From NCBI RefSeq assembly GCF_901709675.1, contig NC_051103.1:3767501-3831500 (forward strand): DNA of 64,000 nucleotides, written 5' to 3'. The notes beneath the pieces were generated by a model. It saw nothing but the letters and a program-made list of their open reading frames with translations. It ran no database searches and was not told the origin of the DNA. A program made the translations under genes and the position numbers. This DNA comes from Syngnathus acus (taxonomy: Eukaryota; Chordata; Actinopteri; Syngnathiformes; Syngnathidae). Shown one piece after another: positions 23,860 through 37,000 of this stretch (positions are counted from its first letter, which is position 1; every line of letters starts with the position of its first letter).

Positions 23860-26565
23860 TGTTGATATCTGTCACATGTCCAAAAATGGGGTCAAATAGT
23901 GGAAATAACGTTTCTCGTTGTAGCATATCCTAAAATCTTAAGCGTTGTGGTAGCAAAAGAGACTTAACAACTAATTGAGTGATGCTCACCAAACTATTCA
24001 AGTCATTTCATGCACTACGAAGTCTGCTAGCTGGCTTCCGATTAGCTTCGCATCAAAACGTGATTGCAATGCAGACTATATCAGTCAACGAGAGCACAAA
24101 ACTATTCAGTTTCTTCATGTGTGTATTTCTGTAAGACAGTAAGATCACTTACCGACTTAGTAAAGATTTAAACCAATAAGTCCAAGCAGTCCAACTATCA
24201 CCAACTCGACTAGTTGTGAACGGCGTCCGCGCCTTACCGTCGATTGGTTAAGCTTTGTCCAATCACGTAATCGACCAATCATATTGCAAGAGGCGTCCTC
24301 AGGGATTGTTTCAGGACGTAGATTATTCAGTGTAAATCGTTTAAATAAACTTCAACGTCTCCAGTAAAAAAAACATTCTTAGATGTTTTGTTGTATTCAT
24401 AACATAAAGTTCCATAATAGATCCTCCATTAAAAACTACAAATCACACCGTTTGGGTTCCTGCAATATCAAAAATAGCCACAATGTGTCGCTATAAGCTT
24501 ACAAATAGCGGTTTACATCGTTTTTACTAGGTCATAATGTCATTACTGGCAATCAAACGCCTTTCTCGTTATTCTTACATCGACTCTTGTATTTTAGGCA
24601 GTCACTAGATTTCTGTAAGGTTTGAATGCGAGTGTAAAGACCATTTTACTAACATGCAATTAAAGATTTTAATTGAAAGATCATACAGCAAGGATCTGAC
24701 TGACCTCTGACCTCATTTAACCCTGATGCAAGTGGACAATAACATTGAAAGACTACACAATTCTTGTATCTGCATCTTAGATGCTACCATAAAGTGTTCT
24801 GACTTGGAACTTGTATATATCTGTAAATTTACATAAAATTGTTTGCACAGTGCAAAATAATATGTCTTTCCCTTTTGCATTTGTGTTTGAAGAATTTAAT
24901 AATAATGTGTTTATGCTACTACTGGAGCTGGCGAAGACCCAGCAAATCTTTGATACATGTACACAAACAAAGTCCACAGTAGTCTTTCAATCTTTAATGA
25001 TTCTCTGTTAGTTGCTTCAGTTACTGTACAGTTTCTCTAAAGAACAGTTTTCTTCCCGTCGTTTCACTTTTCTGGGATAAATACTGCTTGTTTTTGCTAC
25101 ATTAGATCTCACCCATACATGTTAGGTTATCATTACTATAATCACGTTGTTATCCTTGCATTGTTGATGTAATTGCTCAAGTTACAATTTGAAATGCTAC
25201 AAATAAGCTTTACCTTTATAAACAATTTTTCTTTTTCCACAATGAATCGCTAGCGCTGATTATAACAGAAAAATAAATTCTTTGGGGAACTTGTGTTTGT
25301 TTTTCTGGTGTCATTTAAATTATGCCACTGCCTTTTATTTGTCATTGAAATAATGTGACTGAAGGCGTATTTTAACCACCTCACTTGCATTATAATTCCC
25401 GTTACTATACAAATAATTACATTTGACTCTGACATCCCCTATAATAAATTCTTAGAAATAAATAATACTTTAAAGCCCTTTTTTGACTAATTGTGTACAA
25501 AATCTACAAAGCTTCACATTGAGTTTTACAAAGCAAATGGATTTTCACAAAACACTACACAAATCCCCAAAATGCCACGTTTTTAAAAATAGACAACATT
25601 TACATGAAGCAGGTATTTAGTCACCAAAATGCAACAACATAATTCTGATTTGATAACCAGCTCTTCCATATAAAAGAATTGAAACAAAATGAAAACCCTC
25701 ATTCGGACCATTTTACACATCTCTGTGCATTTCCTGAACTTCACTAACAACTCTCAACTGTTGCTTGTTCACAGCAGCATGTGGATCTCCATGGTGACTT
25801 TTGCTATCCAGGCTTCGAGTAGTGTTAACGCCCTGGGCTTGGAAGTGCCTTCACATATTTCTCTCCATTGGTGCCTGAAGGCGGCAAAATAAACACAGGT
25901 CCACACATTCCGAGTTATGACCCAGACAGTTCGCTAGTGAGAAACTCAGATTCACATTGACTCGTTGCCTTCCCTCCCCCCGAGGAAGCAAAACAGGGTT
26001 TGTGTTCTCTTTTCTCTTTCCTCTTTCTCCTCTTTTCTAAAGAATCCATGCCTCTGGCTCTTTCCTCTTTCACCCTCTCCATGGTTTTCGATGGAGCTTG
26101 ATGGGAGTTGACGTGATGGTGGCATTGTCCTCACCGTTGAGTTAATGTCACCCTGGGGGCTGCTGTCTTGCTGTATGCTTGGCCTGATGGCACCAAAAAA
26201 CAAAACATGGTGGAGCAAAGGGTGGGAGGGTTCCAGAGTTAAGCAAAAGGTACACAGAGAAGCCAGCTGTGCATAGAGGTAGACAATGAGATGCAAAGTC
26301 CTGTGGGGGTTTTCTTCTTCTCCCCCCACAGGGACAATAGGCTCAGTGAAGCATCTACAAAAATGCTACATACAGATGATTGTATTCAACCAAGATAAGA
26401 AATCAAGCTTGAGCCCTGCTCTGTGTTAGATTCCAAAGACTAAAAGAAACCAAAGGATGATTCGTGGTGGTGGTCTGAAGGAGCCTGAGCGGTTTTCAAG
26501 TAACGCTTTCTACAAAGTACAATATGCTTATTGGTTTCTGAAGTTGTTCTTCTTCGCCCCGTCGC
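23860..26565 (-). other. xrcc6 promoter and shisa8-like 3' UTR / spacer
   Basis: The first 450 bp right of the xrcc6 start (23860-24320) carry its promoter. Inverted CCAAT boxes appear as ATTGGTT at 24243-24249 and CCAAT at 24260-24264. Further right the sequence is AT-rich and without a supported gene; the shisa8-like 3' UTR reads leftward from 26565. Frames at 25952-26329 are not convincing. Confidence 0.4.
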
Positions 26566-27321
26566 TCAGACTGTGACTTCAGTCGAACTGTGTGTGGAGT
26601 AATTCTTTTGCCTGGTGTGTTGGTGATAGGATGCTTGAGAAGGGTGTTGCATATGGAAATGCATCCCATGTCCTGCTCCACGGATCCCGCCACAGGGCTG
26701 GCTAAAAAGATCCGGCATGTTCTCAATGCTCTGTTGCCGACGGGTGGAGTAGGCGTGTCTCCAGTGAGAGGCGTGCGTGGGCCCGGAGCCCGGGGCCGAG
26801 CTCTGCCTTTGGACGTGGCGCCCGACCGGTTCCCAGGCTTGAAAAGCCGAGCTGGACAACAACGGGTGCGTGGTGGTCTTTGGGAGGTGGGAGTACTCCA
26901 GATGGCTGGAGGGGATGGAGATGGAAAGAGCGTGGAGGTTGGATTGCGATGGAAGATGCTGGTGGATGTATGACTTCTCTTTGGGCTGCATTGGTAACGG
27001 CTGAAAGGCGGGCGCTCGGTATTGGGCAAAGTCCATGACTGGGAAGCTCTTATAGTAGCTGTGAGATGCACTGTCCGCTGCATAATTAGGAAGAAGGCAT
27101 AAAAGATGAGAACATTGTATTATTGGAGCCTTGGTAATCATCAAAGTCACTGGACTTCCACCTGACTGATGCTGTGCATTAGCTTAATTTGTCTTTAGTC
27201 CCCAAGGACAGAAGCTCGATCATGTGATAAAGCGACATGACAGACATTTAAAGGTACGAGTGCCAGGGTGTGGTAATGTGGTACTGGTAGTTTATAAATA
27301 CTCTCGCCCAGAGTCCTATGT

Positions 27322-27363
<42 letters not shown>

Positions 27364-30300
27364 ATGTTTATGTATGTGTCATGGGATGGCATGAATGTCA
27401 AAGGGAATTATATAAATAAAGTCAACACTAAGGTTATTACTGCAAGCGCTCTCGCCATCTGAACTTTTTTTTCATTTTTATTTTTTTATGTGCGAGTTTT
27501 CATCTATTGTCCTTAACCGGATATAATTATGAAAAGCAAATTGAATTTATATACCTGAAAAAAAACATTTTTATACTGGCTCCTCGAAGCTAATAATACA
27601 AATAAACATATTTTGCCTAATTTGAGAATATCGACAATAATCTACAAGGTGATGTCAGAGGGAAAAAAACTGCACTAATTAAAAAGTGTGCATCAACAGA
27701 AACTAAGAAGATGGGCAGAACAGAAGGCAGCTGAAAAGGGCATTTGTACAGAGGATAGCTTCTATGGTGGATGATAAAGGTTAATAAAATCCATCTTGTC
27801 AAGCAAACATTTGCATGTCTGAGGCTGGAGTTAGTTCAATGTCCTGTTACACCAGCTCGAGGACAACAACAGCTTTTGCATATGTGGTGACCTTTAGCCA
27901 ACATGAGACTTTCTGTAAGGTCTAAACCTCAAGCTTGTTAGCCGAGGTGCAGAAGCTTTGTTGTTATTTTACAATCCCGTCAGAAGGTACGATAGGCTAA
28001 TTGAAAAGAGGTTTAATAAATAAATAAATGAATAAATAAATAAATTTAAAAATACAAAAATAAAACCATTTCAGAATAAATAAATAAATGAATAAATAAA
28101 TTAATTTAAAAATACAAAAATAAAACCATTTAAAAATAAATAAATAAATAAATACATGAAATTAATTAATCAATTAAAAAATACAAAAATAAAACCATTT
28201 AAAATAAATAAATAAATAAATAAATAAATAGTCCTTGGAACTGACCTGTGCTGATAGCTGATTGAAAATATTCCTGACCTAATCCCTGTGGGACATTACA
28301 TCTGAATCATCACGCGGTGAAATCACACCACAGGGCCCAAAGTGTTGCTTCCTTTTTAAGATCACTTCTAAAGTTGCCACTGGGCAATGACACCATTGTC
28401 AGCCGGCTTTTCTTACGCTGCCAAGTACCTGCTCTCCTCAAAAGGTTATCATGCCATTTGGCGTCAGCGTCATATTGGGCTACTTACCCACGGCTTTGAG
28501 GGAAGTGTACTTGTTGAGTCCCACTGTGCCATGATTGCTGTGAGAGTGAGGAATGCCTTGTCCTAATGGGCCATGAGCTGAGTTATTTAGATGGTACTGC
28601 TCTAGTGGGAGACAAGGTGGAAAAAAAAAAAAAGTCAGTTAAACATTATCTTGCATTTTGTCTGCTCTCTTTCTGGAACAAATATAAATTCATGCATAAC
28701 TTGCCCAACTGTGACAGCCTGTCATTCCTCATGCCAAATGAACTGAGGTTGATGAACAATTGGACCAAACTAGCCGGGAGAGTAAAGTCGCGGTTATTAG
28801 CATTAATGAAGTCCACTGATGCAGCCAACGCACTCGATGTCAGCCCCGGGGATGTACGCACAAACCACACGCACAGGCTTTTAACTTCATTTTGGGGGAG
28901 AGCGCAACCAAATTGCCAATGATGGCGATGTCGTTAACCCGTAAAATGTGTCGCAGATGTTTTATTTAATAGAACTGCATTGTGTGTTTGATTTGAGCGC
29001 TCGTTGTGGGTTTCGCACGCACAAGTTAAGTCCGCAGTAAAGACAAATCATCTCATCATTTCAATGACTGTGGGTGGAATGCGATACGTGGCGAAACTTC
29101 GGGATACTAATCCCGTGTCACGCACTGGAAAGAAAGAGGGAGCGTCACTTGTGGTTAGGATGATGAAAGAGGGAGGAAGGAGGAAGGCAGGTTGTTTGTT
29201 CTGGTGAAAGAAATTAGAGATTAAGCCAGAGAGTTTCCCGGTTGCCAGGGGTCAAAGTTCAATTCAAGGTGAAAATTGTGTATTGATGTTGTTCTGCTGT
29301 CCCATTTCTTCTGCGTGTTTGTCTAAATAGGTCAGCTTATTTTATTTTTTTTGCTCCCAGCTTTTTTTCTGCAATGAGTCATGTTTTCTGGAGAATATTG
29401 GACCGCATTTTTCGCTTCTTATCTTGGGTGAATGTCGCTAAGCCTCTAATAGCTCAGGGAAACTTCCAAAAGTTTATTTATTCAAGCTTTTTGATATGTT
29501 AGTTACAGACAGAGACCTTTTACCACTTGGCTCTCATCAGTTTAAACACGCTCAATTAGCTTGCATATGTGTGTGTAAGCAGCATGAGTGTTTTTCTTTT
29601 TTTCTTTTTTTGCCAAAGGCCCTCTGCTGTCCATCCTACTCTGGAAAAACCAATACTGTTCAGCTGTTTAGAACACATTCAATCTATTCAATGTTCCACT
29701 TTATCACATGGTTCAATTTACATCCACTGTTTTAACCTTAATGAAGAAATGCAAGCATTGAAAAAGTGAACCTGAGAAATAACGGTGTCACTTTATTAGG
29801 TACACCTTTGCATCATTATTATAGTAGCATTTCACCATCTTGGACATTGTTGCTATCAAGTCAATTGTTGTCCGTGTCAGTCAACACGTGTGTGTGCTCC
29901 CCTTTTGGCTCACCGCTCCTGCTGCGCTTCATCCTGGACGACACGCCGTTGGCTCTCCCTCCGCTGGGCGAAGTGGTTACGGCGTTCTCCGCTGGGCTCA
30001 CCTCTTCTTCTCCCTGTTGCTTCAGTAGGTCAGTGAGTGCCCTGGGTGGCGAGAAGATAAAGTCTTCTTTTAAATTGAGTTTTATTTTTCCTCCAAAAAA
30101 AAAAAATCTCAAGAGGCACATTTCCAACATTCGTGTTTTGCTTTGCTCAAGGCTGAAATCCAGTCGTACTTGACCCGCGGCTTGTTTTGCTGTACAACAT
30201 ATGGACATTTTTTTTCCTGCAATATGGTCCTTTTGGAGTTTTCTCCATGTGCACACACACACACATACACATGCACACACCAGAGTACTAATGCAGTTCT

Positions 30301-33300
30301 CTGATTTTAGCATTGATGCTATTCACTCCCTTGATCAATAATTCAAACAGTAGTGCCACTGTTCTACTAATGAAGCTCATGTGCTAACACACTTGCACAC
30401 ACACAAACTATGTGGACGCCCCAATTGACAGCGACAGCCGGCGGCAGCTTGTTAACACCAATGCAGAAAAGTGCAGCCCATTGGCAACGGCTGTAATCTT
30501 CGACAGATCTTTTATGGTAGTGATGATGTCATTGAAAAATGATGCCAAAAAATAAAAATCATCACTGCTTAATGGTATCACCTTTCTAATAATATTCATT
30601 TACTATCTCCAGAACCGCTTCTCCATAATTGTAGATACGCATGGATAGGATGATTGTGAGCAGCTCTCTTTACCACTGGCAAATTATATTCATACATTCA
30701 AATTGATTCCGATCCTAATCATCCTTTTGTGATTCAATTTTGACGCAAAGTAGCCAGCCCGTTTGAAATATTTGTCTTGGCGCGACACAAAAGCTGCTCC
30801 AACTCGCCCCCTCCCTAAACTAAAATTGCTCCCAAATCTGTCTATTTCCCCTTCTTCCTCTTTTTTTTAAAGCATTCCATTAGTCTTTGTCTCCTCCAGT
30901 CTGACTCATTGCCATGCGGAGCCCCCGGGGCCACCGAGCGAGCTCTATCGGCTCAAACAATTTGCTGATTTGGACTTTTTAATCTTCAATAAAAAAAAAA
31001 AAAGCGTCCCTGTCCCCGAGCGATGGAGTGTTTAAGGAGCATTGGCTCAGCGTCATGCTACTTTCTGGAACATGTGACCCATATCGTTTATCTCAACCGA
31101 CATTCCAATTCCAAATACATCATCATAACAGACCGTTGCCATTTTACATCAAAATTTAAGCGCTCAGCCATGTATAACCTTCGAATGTTATGTAACAACA
31201 TGTCTGACAGCTGTGGGGTCAACCTTGCCAACCCCCAAACACACGTGAGACTTCATGAATGTCCTGTGACCGACCCGTCGATCCCAATAATGTCGACCGC
31301 GTCACAACCCAGACACGCTGATTATTGATCGCTGTCGTGACATATACTTGACAATTGTATCGAATTAGACGTCACGTTATAAAAAGACATATCCAGCAGA
31401 TTTGGCGTAAAGCTGCTTTTTGGGCTGATAAAGACGTTGAGCGCTTTCTTTCTATAATATTCCATCTCTCTGACTTTTAAGTCACACTGACAGATAAGTG
31501 ATGGTCCTCTTTTGCCCCCGTCAGTCCAATAATCTACTTGGGCCACGCATCTTGGCCCAAATATTACTTGACAGCTTTAAACACAACACTTTGATATTGT
31601 GTTTTAGTGGGAAAAAAAAAAGTCACCATGACAAATATCTCTGTTTGAGTTCTCTTTTGGTGTCACTCTGTCTCTTCATCAAAAGTTAGAGATTCATCTT
31701 TACTGGATGATAAAATAAAGACTAAAATAAGAACCATCTAAGCCAATTTTAATACAATACAGTGGATATAAAGTCTACACACCCCTATTCAAATGCAATT
31801 TTTCTTATTATATTCAAAATTAATTAAATAATTAAAATGAATGTTTAAAATTTTAATTAATTTTTTTTCTCACCATTAATGTAACCTGTACATCTCCACT
31901 GATTTTTTTTTTTATCTCTTTGAAAGGGGAAAGTAAAAATAACCAACTGAAATAATGTAGCTTACAGGTGTTCAGAATAAACCGATCACATTCAAGCCCA
32001 TAAAAAAAGTCAGCACACACGTGCCTCACGTCAAATATAAGCTTTGTCACACAAAATCCTGAGAAATGTGGATTAGTCCATTATTAAATCCCGTGATTAA
32101 GATTTTCTGTCGACTTTCCTCACTTCTACTCTCAAGCAATCGGGAAGACAGATTTTTAACTAAGACTATGCTCTTTTTAGTCCTAAAGCGGTAAACCAAC
32201 ATGTTTCTCTCTTGAAGGAGCCGAACATATTTCAAAAATGCTGCTGTTGGGATTCAGACAACTGTTTGTAGACATTAGCAACCAGCATTTTTCTAGCATC
32301 GGCTTCATTTTTAAGATGCAGCTGCAACGTCGGAGGAATAAAAGTGGAGTCCAAGATACTTAAACATTTCTCAGGGCCTCGGGACTGTTGACTAAAACTT
32401 CACTCTTGTCCAGGACCAAAAGTCTACACACCCCTATTTGAATGCCACCTCGTTGTGATATAAAAAACGAGAGCAACGTCCATAATTTGAAATATTTATT
32501 TCGCTATTAATATGTCCTATAATCTAACATTTATAACTCAATGAAAACTATTTTTACCAGGGGAAGTAAAAATAATGTGGTTGCACAAGTGTGCACACCC
32601 TTATGACTGAGATGTGGCTGTCACATTCATACTCATTTTAAATGAGCGCACTGTTTGTTTTTCTATCTATAGTGACCAAGTTGAGAATGACCAAGTGGCT
32701 GCAAACTGATGAAAAGCAGATTGGGTCAATAACAACATGCACTCACTTCCTCTCTGTCAATGCACTCAATGGCAACAGCGTTCCATAACAGCAGCTCTCT
32801 CGTAATAAAATTCATTCCAATAGCATCTGTTTTATTTCTATGCGAAACTTCCAGATTTTGTTTGAGATTTTGACATTTTTGTAGAAACGAGTGAATTTAG
32901 GTTATTTGAAAATTAATATGAAGCCAGACTGAATACATACGAACAACAAATTCTGTGAATGGCTTTTAAGCAATTAGAATGAGGATGATCTCATTTATTT
33001 ATAATGAAAATCAACGTGATTCCATTCGTCCCACACGTCCATATGTGCTGCAGTAAGTGAGTTTTATCTATCCGACTTAAATCGGGTCAACAGTCAAATA
33101 CTTTTAGTGACTCTGTCCTTCATTACATAACATGGTGGCTAATGCATACCAAGCCAAACATATACTACAAAGCCATATGTCCAATAATAAAAACATGCAT
33201 AGAACATTTTTTTTATCATCTCATTGGGACTCACCATGCAGACACACACATCTGCATGTGCACACACACACACACACACACACCCAAGAGCTCGTAGCAT

Positions 33301-35693
33301 GTGACCTCTGCTGGATTTTCACACTTTGGACATTAAATAGCAGTGGATTTCGCCTACTGGCTATCCTGGTGATGTGAACCGTGCTCATGCAACCTAAATG
33401 CCATCGCCATCGTTCTTGTTGTTAAGTCAACTATAAACTGTGTATGTGCTCTTATACACACATATATTCTATATATATATATATATAAAATATGCACGTT
33501 TAATCTTAGTGCGGGATCACTTTGGATTTTTCAGCTCCAAAGCTGATTGAGGAAAAGCGCTAGGATTTGAGAGTGCTAATCATCTTGTGCGAGATTCAGT
33601 GTAAAACATTTGAACACGGCGGTGTGACAGCACGTTGCAGCTGCTGCTTTTTGTGAGTTGTTTAGGGCAAATGTGGGAAGTGAATCATATTTGTGCTTTT
33701 TGAAGTGCTTACAGTATCTGACATGTGAGACGCATGAAGCCGGGATTTCTGTCAGCGTGTTTAATAGCGAAACGAGTGTTCATGCAGAGCAGTCCAGAGA
33801 CGGTAAATCTCAATGAGAGGGGGTAATCTTCTGAAATGAGGAGAGGCAGCATAAAGATGATTCAAAATGTGAAGATGGGAGAAGGTAATGCATGGAGAAA
33901 TGAAGATACGGGATGAGGCAATGTAACTGGGCCCGGTTTGTGCTGCCTTGAAGACTTTGTTCAAAAGAAAACGAAGAAAGGAAACAAGCGGAAGAAAAAG
34001 AATCGTTGATCACGAGGAGGACGGCCATGTTGGTTTGGAAAAATGCCAAGAGGACTTTGTCAGAAAACAAACAGCATGATTTGTGACCAAGTGAGTGAAG
34101 ATGGTAGGATGTAAATGTTTGAAAAGAAGGAAATGCAAGAGAGGTTGTTCATTGTTTACGTCTTTTGGACGGATTGTGTTTGTGGTTCAATGACAATAAA
34201 GCTATTCTGATTCGATTTGAAATATTGCGACACACAATGTCAGCAAATTACGGCTAAGATAGTTCTAGCGTTCCTCAAAATGTTTGGTTTATTTCATATA
34301 TAAGTCATGCTTACAAGCAAATAAAATGAAAAAAAAAAGATGCGTGGGAGGAGAAAAAGATGGCAAATAAGACACAGAGAAATAAAAAACAAAAGGAAAA
34401 ATGAGAAAGTAGGCTACGAATGGAAAAATGTGCAGCTATGTTGTTTTCCTGCAGGCTCTCCAAAACAGTGACTCATTAAAAATTACGTGACTCATAAAGA
34501 ACAACATAACCTAAAGTCAGCTGGGATTTGAACTGGCTATTTTAGGTACTGATGTCTTCCTAATTTCATTTAGTCACATCCTCATTAGGTGAGCTGGAGC
34601 CTATCGCAGCTGACTTTGGGTGAGAGGCGGTACACCCTGGATTGGTCGCCCATCAAATGTTTCCATGACAGCTATTTCGACAGGATCACTTCTTGTCTAA
34701 TTATCTTGGAAATTACTTTTATATTTATGCAGGGGAGAGCAAACATGCACTCATGTCAGCTGACCTTTTTTTTTTTGCATGCTTGGTTGTAAAGTTGTAA
34801 ATTTATCATTGTCACACTTTAGTACCTCAGCTGTGTGTTTCAATTTGTTTTTCTTCTTGGAATCATTTGCAACTTTTCAACCATTTCCAAAACACACACG
34901 TACAATGGACTCATGCTGACCAGCTGTATAAATGAGCAGACAAGAGCTTCCAGGTCCAAAATATCGAGTTATTTTGTGACTCTGACCACTCTTGTACAGT
35001 TGATTGACGTAAAATTAACTAAACCCCCCCCCACACACACACACATTTTTGCCAAGCCTCCTACCTGGAGTTGAGGTCAGTGTGTGTGGCGGCAGTTGCC
35101 CCGCGACTTTTCTCCAAGCCCAATTTGGTGAAAATGCCCACCAGGACCATGATGGCTACCACGCCGCAGATGATGTAGACGATGAGGTGCGTTCGATCCC
35201 GCTCCTGGTCCTCCTGGCCCTCGGTGACGGTGGCCACGGGCTTGCCGGTGTTGGCCCAGATGGGCGTGTCGTAGTTGGAGCAGATGCGTTGGTCCAGCCG
35301 CTGCTGGCGGAACTGGCAGCAGAAGCGATAGAAGCAGGTACCGCAGCAGTACAGAAAGACACCGGCGTTACAGTTGAACGGCGGGTCCCACTGGCCCATC
35401 ACATCGTAGTAACCCTGGCAACGCGTCCCTCCGACAGGCGGGCCGTCCTCGTCGTCCGCATCACCCCCGCTTGAGGGAGTGGACGGCCCGGAGTCTTGGA
35501 GGGGGTTTTGGGTGGTCTCCGCATAGGTGGGAGTTGTCTTGTTGACCAACGTGGACGGGCCGACCAAAGGGTTGTCTTGGGGAACCGTCGCCGTGGAGAC
35601 AGATGGATCTTGAGTGACGGCTGGCTGGGTAATTAGGGAGGAGAGGTAAAAGAAGAAGAAAAAATGGCAGGAGGGACGAAGGACTGCGGCCAT
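26566..35693 (-). CDS. shisa8: Shisa-family (CKAMP44-type) AMPA receptor auxiliary protein, shisa8-like
   Basis: Four coding exons on the minus strand: 35065-35693 (ATG 35691-35693), 29914-30041, 28488-28601 and 26566-27077 (TGA 26566-26568). Phases agree, giving 460 residues. A signal peptide with a Phe run covers residues 1-28. A Ser/Thr/Pro-rich ectodomain follows, then the Shisa Cys motif (RCQGYYDVMGQWDPPFNC, then YCCGTCFYRFCCQFRQQRLD) and a transmembrane segment (HLIVYIICGVVAIMVLVGIF). The cytoplasmic part has RALTDLLKQQGEE, a His/Ser-rich tail (QYHLNNSAHGPLGQGIPHSH; ADSASHSYYKSFP) and ends EVTV, the type-I PDZ ligand typical of Shisa6-9. These proteins bind AMPA receptors at synapses and slow or modify desensitisation. 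The choice of shisa8 over 6, 7 or 9 rests on synteny with xrcc6 and mrtfa. An in-frame upstream TTG is not favoured as a start. Confidence 0.88.
27319..27362. repeat. (GT)n microsatellite
   Basis: About 22 GT dinucleotides with two early GC interruptions. Confidence 0.9.
28016..28229. repeat. (AAAT)n tract with internal duplication
   Basis: Tetranucleotide AAAT runs separated by three copies of the spacer AAAATACAAAAATAAAACCA, so the tract is a tandem array of a roughly 65-bp composite unit. Confidence 0.8.
28602..29913 (-). other. shisa8: shisa8-like intron 2
   Basis: No feature seen beyond T-rich runs. The conserved exon 2 donor sits at 29912-29913; a decoy donor inside exon 2 (30000-30001) would break the frame. 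Confidence 0.55.
31757..31990. repeat. Dispersed fish repeat, copy A
   Basis: Starts TACAGTGGATATAAAGTC and TACACACCCCTATTCAAATG and continues through GGGGAAAGTAAAAATAA. This is a widespread teleost repeat whose consensus I remember only loosely; the family is not assigned. Confidence 0.55.
32398..32625. repeat. Dispersed fish repeat, copy B
   Basis: A second, better preserved copy about 640 bp from copy A in the same orientation. It shares AAGTCTACACACCCCTATT, GGGGAAGTAAAAATAATG and TGTGGTTGCACAAGTGTGCA. The intervening segment may be unique sequence caught between two insertions. Confidence 0.6.
33261..33283. repeat. (CA)n microsatellite
   Basis: Eleven CA dinucleotides in a broader CA-rich stretch. 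Confidence 0.85.
34170..34215. repeat. Retroposon-tail-like fragment
   Basis: TTCAATGACAATAAAGCTAT followed by TCTGATTCGATT resembles the 3' tail shared by many teleost LINE-derived repeats. Confidence 0.45.
34580..34653. repeat. Dispersed fish-repeat fragment
   Basis: GAGCTGGAGCCTATCGCAGC, TGACTTTGGGTGAGAGGCGG and TACACCCTGGATTGGTCGCC form the familiar core of an abundant teleost dispersed repeat. Confidence 0.6.
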
Positions 35694-37000
35694 GCTGCTA
35701 TCCCAAAGTCCAGCCTTCAACTAGAAGAAAAATCAAGAAAGGGAAAAGGAGTTCAACATATTAAAAAAAAAATCCCACAAATTGATTGAGTGTGGCTCAT
35801 CTGCTTTAAAAAAAAACACACCAAAAACATCAGAAAGAGGAGAAACTCACCTTCCAAATAAGAATTTAAAATCCTTTCTTTTTATTTGGACACAACTTGA
35901 AGAGTCCCCATAAATCCCCTGCTCTCACCTCGTCTTCAGCAATCCCTCCCCCAAAAGTCCAACGTTTGAAAATTCCCTCTAGAAACACGTGCAAACTTTA
36001 CTCAGAAGCATCTTCCCCCCCTGAGCTCTTCTTTTCTCTTCCCTTCATGTCTTCTCCATCGTCGGCTGGGTGCTTCATCCGGAGGCAACCGTGCGCTCCT
36101 CTTCTTTTTTTTAAATTAACTCTTCACCTTCTTCTTCGTCTCAGTCAGTTCTTGCGAGTCCACAACTTGTCCTGCCCAGTGCAATGCATGTGTGTGTGCA
36201 TGTGTGTGTGTGTGTGTGTGTGTGAGGAAGGGGGATGCTACACTGAGAGCTGCAACAGTTCAGGACCAATCCAGCTCCCCTCCTCTGTTTACCTCTCATC
36301 AGTGAGAGAGAGAGAGGGAGAGAGAATCTATTTGCAATGGGAGGGCGGAAATAAATATAAAAATGACTTTATTTGGGGCTGCAGCTGTCAGTTTGCACCA
36401 AATAACAAAACATGCATCAAAATAATTATACAATTATTGGCGTAAAATTCAAACTGAGTCCCCGTGTCTTAAACGACGCTCCTCATTTATGGATTTTTCC
36501 TAATCCCGGAAGCTTCATTTGTGTTTATGATTATAGTAATTAGTCAATTACATTTTTTTTTTTGAATCCACGCGATTTTAATTGTGACTCTCTCTTTCTG
36601 TCTTTCATTTTTAACTCCTTTCTACACTCGATTAGAATAGTTTTGCATATAAATCTCATTTTATAATTTTCCTCAGCATTTCTGGACATTTCTGAGCTTG
36701 TGTTGGGAACTATGCAGAGGACAGTCAACATCTGCTGTGGTCACTCCTGCTCATCATCTCCTTATCGGTACGCCCGTCACCGTCTGTTCAGACTTTTCAT
36801 GCATGTGTGCGCTTCTCTCACTTGAGCGTATGTCATCAAGGAGCAAAGTTTTTTTTTTTTTTCTTCTAAACCACCACATGGACATTTCTAATGAAATTCT
36901 AAGTCAGATTGACAAGGGCCTTTTTGCTTCCACTAATCGCCTCTCCCCCCCCAAAATCTTCCTCCTTTATGTGTCATCATCTGGAAGCTAACTTTCCTTC
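35694..37000 (-). promoter_or_regulatory. shisa8: shisa8-like 5' UTR and upstream region
   Basis: An untranslated leader and promoter are expected here; no clear TATA or CpG island is seen. GT microsatellites lie at 36186-36223 and, further away, at 37569-37597. Pyrimidine-rich sequence covers 35990-36170. Confidence 0.35.

Larger units (their letters stand above)
27078..28487 (-). other. shisa8: shisa8-like intron 3
   Basis: Intron containing a GT microsatellite at 27319-27362 and a 200-bp AAAT-rich tetranucleotide tract at 28016-28229. No other feature. Confidence 0.7.
30042..35064 (-). other. shisa8: shisa8-like intron 1 (5.0 kb)
   Basis: Large intron with dispersed-repeat pieces (31757-31990, 32398-32625, 34170-34215, 34580-34653), a CA microsatellite (33261-33283), a TA run (33467-33486) and AT-rich unique sequence. 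No coding region or RNA gene is supported. Confidence 0.6.
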
